Origin: Darksidea phi
Taxonomy: Eukaryota; Ascomycota; Dothideomycetes; Pleosporales; Lentitheciaceae
NCBI GenBank assembly: GCA_030770425.1
Contig: JASJFT010000014.1
Span: forward strand, 372,001 to 436,000
Direction: 5' to 3'
DNA length: 64,000 nt
In this document: piece by piece, positions 1 to 12,900 of the stretch
How positions within the stretch are numbered: the first letter of the stretch is position 1
How the letters are laid out: each line of letters begins with the position of its first letter
Made by a program: the position numbers and the translations under genes
The notes under the pieces: model-generated
Seen by the model: the letters and a program-made list of their open reading frames with translations, nothing else
Told to the model about the DNA's origin: nothing
Databases searched by the model: none

Positions 1-303
1 TCCGCGTTTAACGAAGGAGGAACTTGACCGTAAAGGGGTGGCCATGGAGCGTATAATGTTGGTGTAGCGGTACGCAGCGAACAGGACAGAGAATGACCTC
101 GGCACGATGTACGTAGCTAATATTCGAAATTGCCGATCATCTAGGTGGACTACCTTACGAATCTTTTCGATCTTGTCACCACGTGGTTTGTGCACCATCA
201 ATCGCTTGGACAAATGCCTCCACCAGTTCGCTCCATAGTCATACGCACATCCTACGTAAACGACCCTTGTTGTCGAATCGCTCGGAAGGCTGCTCAAAAC
301 AGC
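1..303 (-). CDS. possible partial exon at left edge, unknown protein
   Basis: The minus strand is open for 101 codons from just after a TGA (304-306) to the window edge, with an internal ATG at 196-198. The translation has a balanced composition (VVYVGCAYDYGANWW, then HLDDRQFRILATYIV), which looks more like protein than chance, but I do not recognise a family. If real, it is one exon of a gene that continues beyond position 1. A run of this length can also occur by chance in about 47% GC DNA, so the call is weak. Confidence 0.25.
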
Positions 304-582
304 TCATCTGGGTTAGTACATTAAGCACCCATTCTAGCCAAACTCTATGACAACATGACAAAAAACCCTATACTCAAGCTGCATAGCGCGCCAAAATGCA
401 TTTCTTTACGACAATGACTATATGTTCTCATGCTCATTTGCTAAGAAGAACTGGCAACATGGACATACCTGATCGCTCACAGATACCTCCAGGGATTGGA
501 GGTGCATGGAACTGCTTTTTCCGATTCCTGATAAAGAATCATATTATCTGTAAACGAGCAAGTCATTGGCGAGTCCTATCAA

Positions 583-1201
583 TATATGCGCAAACACAAC
601 AACTCCAACATCCCTCTCCAAGACGTCAACTCAATGGGCATGCGCTGCAACAGTGACGGCATTTCCGGCTATCCACAGTCCCTGCGGGCGACCAACTTGA
701 CCTCACCATTGCAGACACCTTTGGCCATCCAGGACCTCAGCAAGTGTATATATCGGAGGCTCCGGGGGGCGTGAGGGAATACGACGGGACGGGAGAGTGG
801 GCGAAGATCTACACACTCACATATTCCTTCAATTCGAGCTATGGCTCCAACGACCGAATCCTTAAGTAGGCTACTCATCGTGCGCAAACACTCGAATTCA
901 TAATACATGAATCAACACCAGCGGGTGAATACCTTTTGCGCGCCGAGGGCCTAGCATTACACGCGGCGCACAAAGCAAATTCTGCACAGTTTTATGTTGC
1001 ATGCGCACAAAGGTCACTGGAAACGGCAACGGACTTCCTTGGCCAACTATTCAGTTCCCGGGCGGATAAAAGTGGAACTCGACTGGCATACTCATTCCAG
1101 AATTCTGGGGCAAGGTTACAAATTATACAAGCCCAGGCCCGATGTTATGGCCTGCAGGGACGGAAGAGGATCATGTGCTGGACAGGGAAGTAAAAGTCTA
1201 A
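583..1201 (+). pseudogene. AA9 lytic polysaccharide monooxygenase (GH61) relic
   Basis: Pieces of an AA9 copper-dependent cellulose-oxidising enzyme can be read in order across more than one frame. They include a segment with DVNSMGMRCNSDG (583 on), GDQLDLTIADTFGHPGPQQVY (about 684-745, with the HPGP motif that carries the second copper histidine), STPAGEYLLRAEG, then QFYVACAQ with the axial tyrosine (about 905-1010), and GNGNGLPWPTIQFPGG plus YTSPGP near the end. Frame shifts are needed near 685 and 1008, and there are in-frame stops TAG at 867-869 and TAA at 1067-1069. No clean signal peptide with the N-terminal His is visible upstream. An intron could explain one break but not all, so this is a dead secreted carbohydrate-active enzyme gene. 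The family assignment is firm; exact ends are not. Confidence 0.8.
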
Positions 1202-1977
1202 CGTTTTGCGAAGTCTCATTTGGCCTGGTGTAGTTGCTTGGTAGAGTTAAGATTGTTAAAGTATCGCTCTCTAAGATGCAAAGCACAATCTCAAAATTAA
1301 AGTTTTCTTGTTACAAGCTATAAATCGCGAGAAAACGGTGTATTCCACGCTTAGAGTATTCTAAAGGGTCTAGTTAATACAAACAAACTGTGCAGAGGGG
1401 GAGAAATGAGGCCCAACCAGAATACTGCAGGCGGGCCTGCATGAAAATTGAAGGGTTGCAAAATAGATAGCATAGGGCCATTCTCAAAACGCTGTTATAG
1501 TGCTGTGAGCTATAGAATCTCGAGGGATTGGTTGAGGAGTATCACGTATTGAGCTTGTACGTACAAGATCACCTCCGAGAATAGGGTAGGTAACGACTAA
1601 GAAGAGGCAGAAGAGCAAGGCTGCGGTGATGGTGCTTTCGGATATACGGATAACACGTGCTAATTTGAGCGGCCATACAGTCATAGATTGTGTGTTCCGG
1701 CTATGGTCCATTCAAACGAGGTTATTTCAAAAAGCGAAGGTTGATACCACTAAGCCAAAGGCTAGCAAAGAAAACGACCGTATCTAGTATTTCACGACTT
1801 CCTAGATTCAATCTATCCATATTCACGGAAGGTGCAAGTAGACGGCACCGGCTTCGCTAAAATCTCAAGGGCTAGGGTCGGGTTTATTCGAAGGTTGGAC
1901 ATTTGACTGTGATAGCTTTTGACTGAAGCTGCTTCGAGCAACCTGTGATCTAATCAGTACAGCTCCATCAAGAGGAT
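1202..1977. other. intergenic, nothing recognised
   Basis: This spacer lies between the AA9 relic and the 3' end of the MFS gene. A 75-aa minus ORF (1484-1711) has one hydrophobic stretch, but no start context, splice partner or family that I recognise. Confidence 0.5.
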
Positions 1978-3772
1978 TTACACATAGCTACTTACCATTC
2001 CCCTGAACCTCTTTCCGAAGACGTAAGCAGGGATGGTCATGATACAGAACACCAGATTCATCGCAGCGATCCAGTTGAGAGTAGTCTGCGGTCCCATCTT
2101 GAGATACAACCCATTCGCGTAGGTAGTCGCCAAGAAGGTCATTACTGCTTTAGTAAAATTAATCGTTACGAAAGCCTGGTTGGCGTCCTTTGGGTGACAA
2201 TCGATAACGTAGGTGAGCGAGGCCTGGGAAGCGAAAGGCACGGACAGAGACTGAACAGCCATCCAAAAAATGGGCCAAGCAATGGGGAGACCTCTTTGCA
2301 CAGACATTCCGAAGCCTAGAAAGCCAGCGGTAGCAAGTGGCGTGGCAACGAGCATTAGGGTGAGGCGGAACTCGGGCTCGAAAATGCCCTTGTTTCTGCG
2401 AGCCATAGCTTTAGATACGGCGTCCGCCATCCAACCCGACAATGGCGAGCCGATCAGAGATACCACGAGCAGTGGTAAATTTGTGAGACCAATCTGCGCA
2501 GGGTTGAGATTGTATGGAGGTGAAGAAAAGGCAGTCACCGCTAGTACGGATATTGTGACCAGCAAGGTAAAGAACAAGCCGTACACAATGGTCGAGAAAA
2601 GAACAGCCGGATAGGCAATCAGAGGAACAGGTTTCCATACGCCTTTCCAGAATGATTCCTCAGAGACGCGGCCACGGAACAAGCGTAGCTTCTGACGGTA
2701 TGTCTCTTTCTCTGCAGTGTCGACAATCCGGACCGCACCTTTCTCGGCAAGCTCAACTTCAGTATTGCCGCGCGGCCCGTTGTAGGTTGTTTCGACGACC
2801 ATGAAGTACATGAGCGCGACGATGGGAATGAAGATCAACGCAGAGATTCCAAAAGTTGCTTCGAATGAGACATTCTGTACGATGGTACCCGAAATGGTTT
2901 GACTGCAAGGTGATTAGATTGACAATATTGTAGTGCTTATGGGACATACCCGAGAAGCACCCCCGAGGATAACATGCAGCCCCAGATGCTGAGACGAGAA
3001 CCTCTTTGGTGGACAAAGAATAGGTCTGAGACGGTCGAAGTAACGAGGGTTTCGAGAGGTGCTGAAGCAATACCCTGGACGATTCTCATGGCCGCGAGGG
3101 ATGGGAAAGACTATACTGGTTAATGATACGAGGAAGAATGACTGGAAAGGCGGTCATACACTTGCGAAGAATCCCCAGACGTTCGTTGCAAGCAAGATAA
3201 CGGATGAGATGAAGAAGAATGGCCGTTTGCCCCATACGTTCGCGCCCGATGCTGTGAAGAAGGTCGTGAAGCCTGTCCAGAAAAGAAGAAAGCCAATGAT
3301 CAGACTTGATGCCATGTCCAAGCTGACTTTATACTTCGCAACGAGGATGGGCAAAGCCGGCGTAACCATAGGGCCCAGACTATTCTTATTAATATGATTG
3401 CAAAGAGAGATAGGGAAGAGTCAGCTCACGAAGTTGTCACACCCGAGCTAAATGCTAGAATGACCATGATTGACTCTTTCCACATTGATGACCTTAGGTG
3501 CGATTTAGTCCAAGAGTCTCTAACAAGCTGAGGGGTGGTACCAGTTCAGAGGGTCATTCGGACTGTCGGACGGTTGCGGCTGAAGGATGATATTGCCATC
3601 ACGTTTCAGCGACTTCGTGTCCTCGATCGCATCCTCTACAATGATACTTGGTCAACTTTAACTCTTGTTGAGAGCCATATAACTAGAACTTACCAACTGT
3701 GTCCGAAGCGCCGATGGTTACCGTCCCAGGAGGTGCCACCATACGCTGATCTTCCAAGACACCGAAACCCAT
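1978..3772 (-). CDS. MFS transporter, DHA1-like (12 TM), six exons
   Basis: A predicted plasma-membrane major facilitator exporter of 513 aa. The start at 3772 (MGFGVLEDQR) opens a cytosolic N-terminus that ends in the fungal DHA1-type signature NDPLNW just before TM1. Exons joined by frame-consistent GT-AG introns: 3772-3694, 3635-3542, 3492-3430, 3379-3160, 3110-2950, 2902-1978. TM segments follow, with ANVWGKRPFF in the motif-A loop after TM2, LAAMRIVQGIASAP in TM4, a charged central loop (about residues 240-285) and a second six-helix half. The last codons overlap a GTAAGT, so a further 3' exon cannot be excluded. The substrate is unknown; relatives export drugs, toxins or small metabolites. 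No pathway genes sit beside it. Confidence 0.82.
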
Positions 3773-3999
3773 CTTGACGAATGCTTAAAAGGAAGTAATG
3801 AAAATAAGAGAAGGTGGACTGCCAGCAGACCAAACGAATGAGAAATGGGCAATACGTTAAAGCTGAACACACAAAGGGAGGTAAAGAATGATATTCCCTT
3901 AGAGCCTGTTGAAGGAAATCCCCGATTCATATCGTCTATGCCAGCAAGGCATGAAGACGAGTATGGAGGTGGGCCTGTCTAGCTCGAAACGATGATGAG

Positions 4000-4357
4000 A
4001 AAACTCCACCCCAGGAAAGCCCGATCGGCGAGGCGCCAAAAGGTATCAACAGTAACTGTTTTAACAGTGCGCGACAGGGCTGAAGAGCCTCGACATGCGT
4101 GTCGTAGTCGATTGCCAAGACTTTGATGCCTGCAAGACAGTGCGGGTTTCAAAGAGACCACCCTTTCCGGACGGCAACATAAAGCGTCTGGGATCGGCAT
4201 TTGATAGCGCGCGATACCCGTAGCGATATAACTCATAATTGATCTCCCTCGTATAGAGCGAAAGGAAGCGGAAAGCGCGAATTGAAGTTGATGAGATCCA
4301 TCCACAACCTACACGAGACATGTCACTGGGGCACAAGCAAACGATGTTGATGCGCAC
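4000..4357 (-). pseudogene. decayed fragment, possibly 2EXR-type fungal protein
   Basis: The minus strand shows IRAFRFLSLYTREINYELYRYG (about 4280-4215), which resembles the FRFLxLPxEIRxxIY opening of the fungal 2EXR domain. In another frame follows IKVLAIDYDTHVEALQPC (about 4130-4070), resembling the later part of such proteins. The frame changes between them and no complete exon set can be built. The 2EXR resemblance is judged by eye and is weak; the region may simply be degraded. Confidence 0.3.
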
Positions 4358-4464
4358 AAGTCTGCGGCAAATCTAGCGCTGAGGTACAACTGCCGGGGCG
4401 TAGATCACTCCACCTAGGAGTGGAGAAAACTGGAGCTGAGGTTCGAGATGCTTCAGAACATTAG

Positions 4465-4830
4465 CAATTGCACCCGTCGGCATCCATACCGGTATTCGAC
4501 GCGCAGCTCGACGGCACTGTTCGCGTCGCGCGATATGTGGGAAATGGCGCTAAGCTGCATCTCCGGAATTGCATGAAGCATGTGTTGGAAAAGAAGCGTA
4601 CTTATGGTACTATAGAATGTCTCTACTCAATGAAGTAGAAGGCCGCGTACCACGGGCGCACTGCAATAATGCGCGACGAACCGTACGTGGTAGAAGACGC
4701 TTTTGACACGTTCCTTCTGACATTCAACATCGATGACGTAAAAGAGACTATATATACGGATCTAGGTGGCGTAGATTTTATCGATCCGCATCAGGGAGTC
4801 GGTGGAGTGGTGTACGAGTCGACCGGTTGA
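4465..4830 (+). pseudogene. interrupted ORF, unknown family
   Basis: One plus-strand frame is open on both sides of a single TAG (about 4634-4636). Before it reads VFDAQLDGTVRVARYVGNGAK, after it MRDEPYVVEDAFDTFLLTF and VKETIYTDLGGVDFIDPHQGVG. The downstream half alone is a 53-codon ORF with ATG at 4669. The composition is protein-like, and the frame continues after the stop, which suggests a recently broken gene or a stop inside a short intron. I do not recognise the family. Confidence 0.35.
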
Positions 4831-5346
4831 CGCATCAAACTGTGCTAAGCCTATTCTGGACGGCTTGCCTTTAAAGCGGCTCCAAAGTCGTGACTCTGCA
4901 TTCGAATCTAAAGACCAGAATTACTCGAGCGCCACCCAGCACCTGAGGTTTTGTAGATCAAGACGGCATATTGTGGAAGTATTGAACAATCTGAACCTCT
5001 AAAAACAGAGACGGTAGTTCCTTCCAACAACATCGCAGTTTCATCCCAACCATATCCAGCGGAGTGATCTACGGGCAGTGTTCATATCTTGCTCTGGAAA
5101 GACGCAAGCCTTTTATACAGTATTTAAGGGGCAGCTTCCGTATCATACAATGAGCTTGTTGCTATCGCAGTTCTATCGCTACCCAAATTGGTCTAGCCGC
5201 GATTATCCCACCAAACTGCAGCCCCGGGCGCACCGCACACCACAGCCCCAGGCTCAACCAGTGAGGCAGGATGGCAGCCTCACGAAGTCTTTCGCGCTAC
5301 AGTTGCGATTCTGATATTACCGTACTGACTTCAGGAAATACTCAAA
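4831..5346. other. intergenic, promoter of the next gene
   Basis: The upstream region of the fungal-specific gene at 5347. Several short ORFs occur but none has support. No clear TATA element was seen. Confidence 0.4.
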
Positions 5347-6792
5347 ATGCATTCCAGGCACACGAACCCTCCCATCCACCTCCGAGCCGCTCTCGCACAC
5401 GCCCTGGGCTATCCCGAGTACCCTAGCAGCCTAACCGCCGAGCCGTACCTCAACTACATCGCGAACCGACACATTGGGCGTGGGACGCTGGAGGAGTATT
5501 TGGAGCTGTTTATACGCGTCATTGAGCACTTTTCGTGTAGTCATCCAGAGCCAGATACGATACGTGCGCTTCGCGATGCCTTGGTTCTCTCGGAGGAGGA
5601 TGATATGTTCGCGGATACGAAGGCGGGGAGCACAATGAGGAGGGATGATGTAGAGGATACTATTCTGTATATCATGGGCGCGTGGTCGATGCTATTGAGC
5701 TCTTTTGTGCAGTTGCCGAATGGTATCCGCAAAGTGACCACCGCGTACAACATACGAGCACAAACGGCAGAGGAGAAAACGGAACCATATGATGCAAACT
5801 TGGCGAGTTTGATACGTGGAAGCTACCTACTTCCTGCGCCCGGGAATGCGCAGCTTGCAGGATCTGCGGAGCCGGAGGATGAAATTGTGCGGACTGCGAT
5901 GAAGCTCATTGCTTTGCTCAGTGAAGTCAATGGAGCAGCTGGAGCTAGCAACACGTTGATCACGACTCCTTCAGATTCGATCCTTCTTGGAAATGCGGGC
6001 TCGACGACGATGACTAGTCGTATCTCGACCGATGCGTTAGAAGCTATGGGCTCCCTCGAATCGCTCTCGATAAAAGCAACGCGACTCAACGCTTTTACGC
6101 TGAACGTACTAGGCGCTATCCAGATATCATGGACACACAACATTTCGAGGCACATGCTCCTTTCGCGACACGGTGGGCGATATATACTAGAGCTCTTTGC
6201 TCTTCCGTGTGCATTCAACGCAACAACGCTCACCTCGAACGCTGTGGGTATACCGTCTGAGCTCGCACAAGAGATCCAAGAGTCATATTGTATTCTCTTC
6301 AACGCCTGGCCTGATCAGTCATTACACATCAAGTATGGTCGCTACGTCGGTGTCCGAAAGTTCTGCTGGTGCTGGTCTTGCTCCGCACATCGGTATAGAA
6401 ACCAAGTTATCTCAAAGTATCGGAGGTCATTTCACGAAAAGTCGCGACGTGCGAAGAGATGTCGAAGAGACAATCAGAGGAGCGAGTACGATCCGTTGCT
6501 CATTGAACTCATGGACAATGAGTCTTCGGACTGGACCCAAGATCTATTTCCGTGCCTGTGGTCGAGAATAACAGTGCTGGAGGAGCATCTCCAATCGGCG
6601 AAGCCTTGGAGCATTTGGATTCTGTTTCGGGATCGGAGAGATACTTTACAGTTCTGGACATTCTTGTAGGTGCTCACTATGAACTGAACTGAGACAGTGC
6701 TAACTAGGCGAAGCTTTGCAACAATAGTCGTTCTTCTAACATTTCTTCAAGTTGCGCTTGGAGTTGTCCAAGCCGTAGGGTCTTTCCTGTAA
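5347..6792 (+). CDS. fungal-specific conserved protein, C-terminal membrane segment
   Basis: Exon 1 is 5347-6665, a 42-nt intron follows at 6666-6707 (GTAGGT...GCTAAC...TAG), and exon 2 is 6708-6792, giving 467 aa. Without the intron the frame stops directly after WTFL. With splicing it continues into a hydrophobic tail (TIVVLLTFLQVALGVVQAVG), the usual ending of this fungal family. Other recognisable family features are a helical N-terminal half, a VRKFCWCWSCSAHRYR segment (about 338-353), ELMDNESSDWTQDLFPCLWSR, and a C-terminal KPWSIWILFRDRRDTLQFWTF. The family occurs in many ascomycetes and has no known function; the tail suggests a single-pass or tail-anchored protein. Its 3' end lies 122 nt from that of the convergent giant gene. 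Confidence 0.78.
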
Positions 6793-6914
6793 TTTGGTTT
6801 TTCATCATACCTGCCAAAACATAGCCGCTCCCGTCGGGAACAACGCCGGCGTTGTGGAATGTCGAAGGACTCGATATGTAACATAGAGATGTAGTATCCA
6901 CTCCCATTCCCGCA

Positions 6915-9900
6915 TCAAGCAATGCCATACTCTCTCTTCAGCTCCTCCGGCACCATAAACGCCCCATAAAACGCGACCCTCCCCAACTTCAACCTCTTCT
7001 CTAAAGCTCCGCCTTCCATCTCAAAACTTTGCACATGTCCACTTCTCTGCACAAAACTCTGGAGGCCTACAACCCCTGGCCCCTCCGTATCATCCTCTCT
7101 TGTCCCTTCTGCATACAGTGCAACCCCACTGTACCCATTCGGCGGATCGAAGTCAGGATAAACCCTATACAGCACCGCTCTCGATACAAGGCCCTTCCAC
7201 GTTGAGATGTCGTGATCACGGGTAGGTTTCGAGGAGGCTTGATTGAGGAAGATACCTTCGCCTACAACGAGGACTTCAGATGGGCGAGAAGTCTTGAGGG
7301 TCTTTGAGGTGCGGTGTGATTCAGTCGGTCCGAGAATCTTGAGTGGGGCACTACGTTGGCGGAGGGAGTGCCAGGCTGAACGAGAAAGCCAGCCAAGGTT
7401 GGAGAGCGGTGCAGTGATATCTTTGATGGTGGATGGATTGGTGGGCTTGATGAGAGTAATATCATGTTTGAAGCCACTGGGATAGACTTCCGCTTCTTCG
7501 TCGAAGGTACGTTCGATGGTACCGATCTACATTTGCTATTAATGGCAGTTCTGGAGCGATGGAAAAGAGTCGTGAACTTACCTTTTCATTACCAGCCCAT
7601 ATCTCAACATGCTCGTTCCAATCATCATCTAGCTTCTCAAAGCGATCTCGACGACTAAAGATACCGCCCATGTGCGACTTCGCAAGTATCGCTTCCGTGA
7701 TTACATGCGTTGACATCACCAAGTAGGGATCTCCACATTTCTGCACCTTGAGCCCAATTCTCCCGGCAAACTTCTCCTTCTTACTCAAAGATTTCGCCCT
7801 CGCCTCAATGAAATCGTTGATCTGAAGAGGCTGGACCAAGCTGTTTGCCGGCCTAGAAGACGAGGACCGGAAGATGCTAGATATGCTAGAGCTCTGCGAC
7901 GCCTGTGAAGCTTTCGACTTCATCGTTTCGGTTTTGGAAGGAACTTGGAACATGGTCGGTTCCATAGTTTGGTGGATGTAGCAGACTTTGAGGCCGCCGT
8001 ATTTGTGTGGGAGGTGTGAGGATGCCCATTCGGTATCAAAATCTTCGGAGACGATGATTTGGAGGAGGCCGTTAATGAGGACATAGAAGCCGATGCTGCC
8101 TTCGAACGTCAAGAACAGATCACGAATGACTTCAAGAGAGAGCTCTGCGGTGCAGTCCACCAGAGTAGACGGTCGAGGATCAGGAGGGGGGTTGACACCT
8201 GCCATAGGTGGCCATTGGTATTCGACAGGCAGAACGACTGGAGTACCGGAAATAGTGAGAGGGATACTTTTAGGGTCGTCAGGCTCAGTAGGTGTACACG
8301 TCCAGCAGCCATGATCTTTGCCTTCGGTGTTATGTGTAGTAGTGTAGTCGACATCCCACATCCAACCTTCCGGAAGCTTAGCTCTGACATCTTTCCAGTC
8401 TATCTCATCCATGCTGCCAAGTCCAGTGAAAAGATGAGCTTCGAAAGGCTCGTCATCGACAAGTCCACTAGATGCGCTAGAGGCGCCACACTCGTCTGTA
8501 TCATCTGCTTCGGCAATGATCGCATCAGAACCTATGTTGGCCCGAGCGTTGTCTGTATCAGATGATAAGCGGATCGCCCAACAAGCCAAATCGCTCAGCA
8601 TTGGATGTCTGGCGATACGATCCGGCGATATGTCTACGTCATGCTGCCAGGCGGTCTTGCTCAACCGCATAACTGCCTCTGGAAGAGAGCAGTCGAAACC
8701 CTTATAGCGTTCAGTCAAAGTGAAAAAGTTGTCCTGGCGGCCGATGAGTGTGGCCTTGATGCCTAGACTTTCAGCGAACAGTGCTTGGACGGTCCATTCC
8801 ATCGGCGTCAACGGTTGCCCTCCGAGTGGACCGCCGTCTTCAATCTGAAAAGCTCCTACTTCTGGTCTTGTTGTTGTCTCGGAGCGGAAATCTTCAATGT
8901 CTTTTTGGAGGGCGAGTAACAGTCCTCTCGTGCGAACGTGATCTAGCTGAGCTTCTCCGGGACTCCTTTCCAGCTTTTGCAGATCGCTGTCCAGCTTGTT
9001 GGTCGATTTTGCCCACCATCCTTGGAATGCTTTGCGCGCAAGGTGTATGGAAGGAATGGTATCTAAATACCGATACAAGCCTGGGGTTGATGTAGTATAA
9101 TTATCCCCAGCCGACACACCTAAGGCCGTTGACATGGGATTGTCAGTCACGGATGGTCGTGTTGGTGACAGCAGAGTCGACGAGGGTGAGTCAATCATAT
9201 CTGTACGTTGATGATGGACATCAGCCTCGTCCTTTAACGTTGCCTGTGAAGAATATCCTAAGCTCGACGTCGGATCTCCCACCCGCTCTGTTGCTTCTCC
9301 TTCTCGTCTCTCTTCTTCTCCCTCCTTTTCTTGGCTTTGAGTATGCTCTTCTCGCTCCTCACCAACAAAGCCGTCATCCGAAGATTCCTCTTCCAGTACC
9401 TCAAGCTGCATGTTTACACCTTGTCTGGCGAAGCGCCTTACCCCAAGAGCTTTCTTCCTTATCTGAGGGTCATCGCCTCCAGTGGTAAATTCGGTATCAT
9501 CGGTCTCGTTACCGATATCTGTCCCAACGCTAGCGCTCCTGTATGATCTTGAACTCCATGCCTTGCTTTGTTCTAAATGATCCTGTGGTGAACGCGCAAT
9601 GCCTAGGCCGTGGGTATTCTCGATTGAGCCTCTCGCCTTCTCGACTTCTATTGTCATGAGCTCCTCAGCCAGCCCTCCGCCGTCAATGGGAGAAAGGTCA
9701 CCGGTGGTAAGGGCACCGGCGGTGGCAGTGGCACGACATTCAAGCCAACCTTTGTCATTCTGTACGTCTGGAGGGCTACGTCCGTGACTAGCATCACTTA
9801 GGTCGTCCTCTTTCTTAGCTTCGTCAGTCTCAAGCTCGGTCGCTTTATCCCTGCATTCGACGGGAGAGAAGCCGCTGCCCATTTTTGCGGCGATGATGCG

Positions 9901-12900
9901 CCACCGATCCGTCTCGTACTCTTTCATTGCATTGTGGATTCTCTCTTTTTCTATTTCAGGAGAATTAGTGGTGATCTGCGGAGAGTAGGAACTCGTATGG
10001 TTATGAAGTTTGCGCGTAGACTGTGCTTCCATAGTACCTTCCAGTGTAGTTTTCGGTATCAGCTTCATTCCAAGCTTATCCGAACTTCGCTCTGTGTGCT
10101 CTTCTTTGCCGAGCGATAACGATTCGTTTGAACCTGAAGGCGTGCAATCTCGTGTAGCTGGAGTGTTCTCATTTGGCGACATGGTGGGGGTACGATTGAC
10201 TTTGGATAGGGCCAATGCGGACTCCTTTGCAGTAGCGATGTCGTCATCATCACTATTCGATCGGAGGGTAACATTATCCGAAACATCTTTTAGCCTTGGT
10301 AAAAGATATTCGCTAGGTTCGATTGGCCAATCGCTCGTCATATGACCTTCGTCGACTAGTGTCGCCAACAGCTTAGTTGGATTGCTCCGTGGAGCATGAG
10401 TATGACTTGGAGTTGGCTGTGAGAGAGATATCTCTGGAGTGGGCCAACGTTCTACTGTTTCTTCAGCATAAGTATCAGGTGGTTGAAAAACACCAAACGG
10501 TTGCGGAATTGGCTTTTCCAAAGGCGGCTCTGAATCCCCGATATCGTACATTGAAGGATGTCGACTCATAGGCCCAGAAAGCGTAGATAAACCGGTATGG
10601 GCACTGTTGATTGACAATCTCTGAGAACTCTGGTAGGATGACCTGTGAGTACTCGAGGTCGATGATGTAAGGGAAAGGGCGCTGTAGCGTTTAGACCACA
10701 TAGCACCAGCGGAGAGGCCTAGAAAAGAGCCAGTAGACACTCCTGTATTTTTGCTCTCGAGAACGGCTTTGTTTGCAGACGGTTCGCCGAACATTACTGC
10801 CGACTTCGAGGCGGGCTTGGCCCCGTCAGCAGCTACCCGAGGCGCACTGGTACTCTGGATGACTAGTCCATCATCCTGCCCAACCTTACTATCAGATAGT
10901 TGAAGTCTTAGAGATCTCTTTTCTAAAGAGAGAGAAGGTACAGGTTCGTATTGAGCGGCCGATAAGAGAGTAGTTTTATTCTGCGTAGGAGGGTTGTTCT
11001 CCAGATCGTAACCTTTTGACATTCGACTAAAGCTCTGCTCGGACTTGTTTGATGGTGGAGTCCTCGATCTTTCCGTGGGATCTGCAAGATCGAAGTAGTG
11101 GATTGGATGGTGCGCCATATGCAGGATCACAATCCCCGGGAAAGTCTCAAGAATGCTGCTTTGCTTAACGGCCTCAACGGCATTCTTGCGTACATGGCGA
11201 TTTTGCGAGCTGAAAATCAGCGCCAGCTGAGAATTCTTACTCGTACGTCCAATAATGAAGGTGTCGAAGTCCAAGGAATCGTTCGGGTACTTCTTCGCTA
11301 TCTGTGATGCGGAAACAACCTTCTGAACCATGTGGGAGAGCTCTACAACGATCTCTCTGGCGGCACCATCCACCTCCCAAACGGTGTACCTCTTAGTTAA
11401 CGTCCCGATCTTTCGTCCTATGCATGAGCTAATCCAATAGGGAGAGTTTTCCACCTTTGCTTCTTCAGTCAAATCTGGGGTGGAGGACAGGGAGTGTACA
11501 GCTAATTGTACGAGTATTTCGACCTCCCAGGAGCTCTTTTTGGCAACTTCTTGGCCACTCTTTTGTCTACCTTTGACTTGCAACGCATGATCATTCACTT
11601 CAGTATCATTATTCTCTCTAGTGGTGGCATCCGAAAGTTCAACAGTGATCTCGGGTGTCTGACCAATGGCCGCTTGGTGAGCTTGCGATTTGGGTATGGT
11701 GGCACTTGTAGCCATCAGTGGCTTTCGTTCGTTTGTTCCTTCAGGAAGAGTCGCTGATTTGGACCGACCAAATGTAGGTTTCCTCTTTAGCTTTCGAGGT
11801 GGCATTCGCGTACGAGTTTCAAAAGCCAGGTCACTGTCCTCTGCAGAATCGCAGTCTGTCGCGTTGAAATCAAATATCGAAGTTGGAAAACGCTCGGTTC
11901 GAGCACTTTGAGATGGTACGTGATAACGCGCCGATGGCGTAAAGTCGGGGGTAATAGCGGGCGGTAGAAGAGGAAGCCAGTGGTGGGGCGGTGAAATATC
12001 AGGAGTAGAACTCTGTGTGCGGGATTGCGTGGAAGTTGAGTGAGACCTCTTTGGCGCTTCCTGCGCATCGAAAATCGATGTACTTGGTTTGGGATAGAGA
12101 TTCTGCGAAGGTGGTAAGCCTTGGCGACGAGACAATTTCGCAGTCCTGTCGGTAGTATCTCCAAATGCGCGAGTGTCGACGGGGAGACTCAGGGTCCGCT
12201 TCGCCTCTGATCGAAACTTATTGCCCCCTTCTTCCGTCTTCTGGCTAAGCGATTCCCACGCAACTTGAGCCGCATCTTCCATCGCCTGCTCCAAGTACTT
12301 ATTATCGTACCAAAACCGTGCGGGATAGCTCTGACCATCGAGATCCACCACAGCGGACCACGCAGTTCGCCTGCCTCTGCATTCCGATATGGCGTGCCAA
12401 GTAGGAACTTTCAGGTTCTGTGCTTTGCAATATTCTTTAAGACGTTCTGACCAAGGTTTTTGTAAAGCTGGAGATACCGCAGGATGCGAGAGTGGCGACC
12501 GCTGATCGTACGAAAGGTCTTGATAGTGATGCACTGTATCAAGAGACACAATTTTATTGGGTGGTACCGACTCTGGTTGCTGTGACATCGGCGAATGCTT
12601 ATCGAAACTAGGATAGGTGATGTCAAAACCGGATTTGATAGCTTTCGGCCCACGTCTACGACGTTCAATTAGAGGATAGGGTTGAGCGAGGGGGTTGCTT
12701 TGGGATGACCCCATTGAAGATTGTCCAGTAATGCTGCGGCTTCCAGCGGGTTCTTTCGAAATGACAGAGTTGTCTTGCTGCAAATGCTTGTGCGACTCGG
12801 TTGTGCTCATGCTCTGCTCACTATCTTTTGCCGCCGGGCTTTTGTTATTCCTCTTATTGCCGAAGACAATTTCAATGTTAGCCTTGCCCCCCTTAGCTGG

